A DNA stretch of 7,293 bases, from positions 1 through 7,293 of the forward strand of contig CALVUB010000041.1 of NCBI GenBank assembly GCA_944363385.1, in the 5' to 3' direction. The notes under the pieces are model-generated. The model was given only the letters and a program-made list of their open reading frames with translations, made no database searches and had not been told where the DNA came from. This document shows positions 5,761 through 7,293 of the stretch, piece after piece; within the stretch, counting starts at the first letter, position 1, and each line of letters starts with the position of its first letter. The DNA is from an uncultured Clostridia bacterium. GTDB taxonomy: Bacteria; Bacillota; Clostridia; Christensenellales; UBA1242. Position numbers and translations under genes: made by a program.

Positions 5761-6171
5761 ATGAGAAAATGGTTTAGAAAAGTTGAAGAAAAAGAGCCTG
5801 TCTCTTCCTCCCAAGAAGATTTAGAGAAGAGTGTTTTGAAAGACGAAGAAATAAGAGACTACAAAAACTTGGTTAGAAAGGAGCTAAAAAACCCTAAATG
5901 TTCGGGAACGAAGATTTTGAAACTGCTCGTAGAAATTGTCAATTGCAATCAATCAGAAAAACTTAAAGATGTTTTGCAAGATTGTAAAGATGCATTTATT
6001 GGCTATATAATGCGAGCTAATGAAGCTTTCGCTCAATTAGCATACACTCAACTGAAAGAAACAAACGACAAAGATGGAAAATGCATGACGGAATATTTCT
6101 CGAAAGATGATATCTCTGTTATAGAAATGACACTTAAAGAAAAAGAAATGGCTTATGCACCATTTAAATAA
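5761..6171 (+). CDS. Unknown 136-aa charged cytoplasmic protein
   Basis: I do not recognise this protein. It has no signal peptide or membrane helix. It is rich in Lys and Glu and mostly predicted helical: residues 1-40 are highly charged, 49-80 form an amphipathic helix pair, and 83-101 and 116-130 are further helices. Four cysteines (47, 62, 75, 108) are too far apart for an obvious metal motif. The ATG at 5761 is the only reasonable start: an in-frame TAA lies at 5749-5751 and the next in-frame ATG is codon 84. It is the only plus-strand gene in the window and has its own promoter and terminator, so it is a single-gene unit. The promoter predicts a leaderless message. It could be a small regulator or an orphan gene of a narrow lineage. 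The gene call is good because of the flanking signals; the function is unknown. Confidence 0.75.
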   Translation: MRKWFRKVEEKEPVSSSQEDLEKSVLKDEEIRDYKNLVRKELKNPKCSGTKILKLLVEIVNCNQSEKLKDVLQDCKDAFIGYIMRANEAFAQLAYTQLKETNDKDGKCMTEYFSKDDISVIEMTLKEKEMAYAPFK

Positions 6172-6172
6172 T

Positions 6173-6202
6173 AAAATCGCTAGATTTTGCTAGCGATTTT
6201 TT
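6173..6202 (+). terminator. Bidirectional terminator between convergent genes
   Basis: An 11-bp stem, AAAATCGCTAG (6173-6183) with CTAGCGATTTT (6190-6200), encloses a 6-nt loop and is followed by more T on the plus strand. Read on the minus strand the stem also ends in TTTT, followed by ATTATTT. It sits between the stops of the 136-aa gene (6171) and the DAC gene (6211) and probably ends both transcripts. Confidence 0.85.
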
Positions 6203-6210
6203 AATATCCT

Positions 6211-7293
6211 TTAACCTACTGTGAAAAGTGTTTTGATTTTTCCATTCTTTTTGTCGCTATAAAGCGCTGTAAGATTTCCGTCTTGCGAAATTTTGATTGC
6301 CGTGCCATATTTTGCCAAAGTATGTGCCGCTGCAAGTCGTCCGCCACCTTCACTGCCCGCTTCAATTTTGATGATTGCCCCAATTGCAATGATATTTCCG
6401 TCATTATCAATCACTGTTGCGCCATCCATACTGACAAGTTCTTGCCTAAGTTTTCTGTTTAATTCATGAAAAGGCTTGTCCGCAATAATTTTTCTAAGGG
6501 CCTGTGCTTTATAGCATTTTTCCTGTTGCAAAAAAACACTGTAAGGCACTTTGTAAGTTTTTTCAACTGATGCAAGGCGTTGATAGTTGTAAAGTTTGCT
6601 TGCTTCTTCAAGTTCTTGCTCTTTTTTGATTTCAAAATATTTTTCCATTACGATGTCGTGAGCATCAATATGTGTCAAAGCCTGTTCGACTGAGTCTTTA
6701 TTTAAATAAACAAGGCAACCACCTGTGTAGGCAAAAGAAGTGTCAAGAGCGGTAAAATAAATTGAGCGCCTTATGTCTTTTAACGAATATGTCCCCCTAC
6801 TTAAGAGCAGTTGAATAACCTCATCATGAGAGAAAACAATCCAATTTCCATTTCGTTTGGCAAACAAAAGGGTTCTATTTTTAAATATCAAAAAGTCACC
6901 ACTTGAAGTCAAAACAAGCCCAATTCTTTTGTCATTGCAATATTTGGCAACCCCTTCAAACCTATATGGAGAAACAGAAGGCAGACCTTTTCTAGATGAA
7001 ACTTGCGTGTAGCCCACCAAAAAACCATTTTTATCAAATTCAATTGCTGAAGCTTCGCCATCGGTAAGCAGTGCAAAAAAGTCTTTATTCATCACATCTG
7101 AATAATTTATACAATTTTCTTCTTGAACTTCTAAAGCAAGGTTGATAATGGTGCAAATTGAAATTTTTTTGCCTTCATAAGTTCTTGAAGCCCATTTTTC
7201 AAGTTCATTCAAAATGTCCAGCATAACAAACACTGTTTCTTCTTGGTCACATAGGCTTCGGCATATCGATTTTTCAATTGCATGTGATTGAAG
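6211..7293 (-). CDS. Protein with divergent DAC (DisA_N, diadenylate cyclase-like) domain; 5' end probably outside the window
   Basis: Numbering is from the GTG at 7233. Residues 1-140 form an N-terminal region ending in a beta-rich part (IGLVLTSSGDFLIF, then NGNWIVF) that resembles the sensor-like domains preceding DAC in noncanonical DisA_N proteins. The DAC domain starts near 155: SIYFTALDTSFAYTGGCLVYL (158-178) matches the usual GALIV strand. After an insertion of about 90 residues comes DGATVIDNDGNIIAIGA (270-286), then GGGRLAAA (296-303) and AIKISQDG (312-319). DGA, which contacts ATP in DAC enzymes, is kept. The RHR motif reads RLA or GRL, and the acidic SEE motif reads SQD. Canonical enzymes make c-di-AMP from two ATP; this one may be altered or inactive. 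The frame stays open for 20 codons upstream of the GTG to the window edge. Neither the GTG nor the ATG at 7224 has a good ribosome binding site, so the gene is probably longer. Confidence 0.8.
   Translation of the reverse strand, partial: LQSHAIEKSICRSLCDQEETVFVMLDILNELEKWASRTYEGKKISICTIINLALEVQEENCINYSDVMNKDFFALLTDGEASAIEFDKNGFLVGYTQVSSRKGLPSVSPYRFEGVAKYCNDKRIGLVLTSSGDFLIFKNRTLLFAKRNGNWIVFSHDEVIQLLLSRGTYSLKDIRRSIYFTALDTSFAYTGGCLVYLNKDSVEQALTHIDAHDIVMEKYFEIKKEQELEEASKLYNYQRLASVEKTYKVPYSVFLQQEKCYKAQALRKIIADKPFHELNRKLRQELVSMDGATVIDNDGNIIAIGAIIKIEAGSEGGGRLAAAHTLAKYGTAIKISQDGNLTALYSDKKNGKIKTLFTVG

Noticed and set aside
1..7293. Possible reassigned genetic code (TGA as tryptophan)
   Set aside because: Conserved tryptophans, for example in RarA HRWNKAQ, are encoded by TGG, and no in-frame TGA is needed to keep any gene intact.
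1..7293. CRISPR array, insertion sequence, tRNA or attachment-site duplication
   Set aside because: No regularly spaced repeats, transposase motifs, tRNA cloverleaf or long direct repeats were seen on either strand.

Overview
The window looks like chromosomal DNA from a low-G+C bacterium, most likely an uncultured member of the Clostridia (Bacillota). The DNA is AT-rich by eye, Shine-Dalgarno sites are purine-rich, all five stop codons visible in the window are TAA, and tryptophan is encoded by TGG. The RNase P RNA has type A architecture, which argues against Bacilli with their type B RNA. The placement is inferred, because no 16S gene or other taxonomic marker is present.

Layout from left to right. 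(1) Positions 1-1473 (minus strand) hold a short three-helix membrane protein followed by polA (DNA polymerase I), which runs off the left edge. Both are driven by an extended -10 promoter at 1494-1522. (2) Positions 1533-5203 (minus strand) hold a run of three closely packed genes: a 408-aa unrecognised protein, the AAA+ ATPase RarA, and a CAT/E2-fold acyltransferase-like protein with a very lysine-rich tail. The run ends at a terminator whose hairpin contains the last stop codon. rarA also seems to have its own promoter. (3) Positions 5321-5701 (minus strand) hold the RNase P RNA gene rnpB, with a consensus promoter (TTGACA, 17 bp, TATAAT) and its own terminator. (4) Positions 5726-6200 (plus strand) hold a single unknown 136-aa gene, divergent from rnpB, with its own promoter and a terminator shared with the convergent gene beyond. 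(5) Positions 6211-7293 (minus strand) hold a protein with a divergent DAC (diadenylate cyclase, DisA_N) domain, whose reading frame stays open to the right edge.

Taken together this is core chromosome. PolA and RarA serve DNA replication and repair, and rnpB serves tRNA maturation. The less ordinary parts are the DAC protein, which lacks most of the usual catalytic signature; the acyltransferase-like protein, with a substituted catalytic histidine and a polylysine tail; the unrecognised 408-aa protein; and two promoters placed so that the transcript would begin exactly at an ATG (rarA and the 136-aa gene). I see no mobile element, CRISPR array, tRNA or rRNA.
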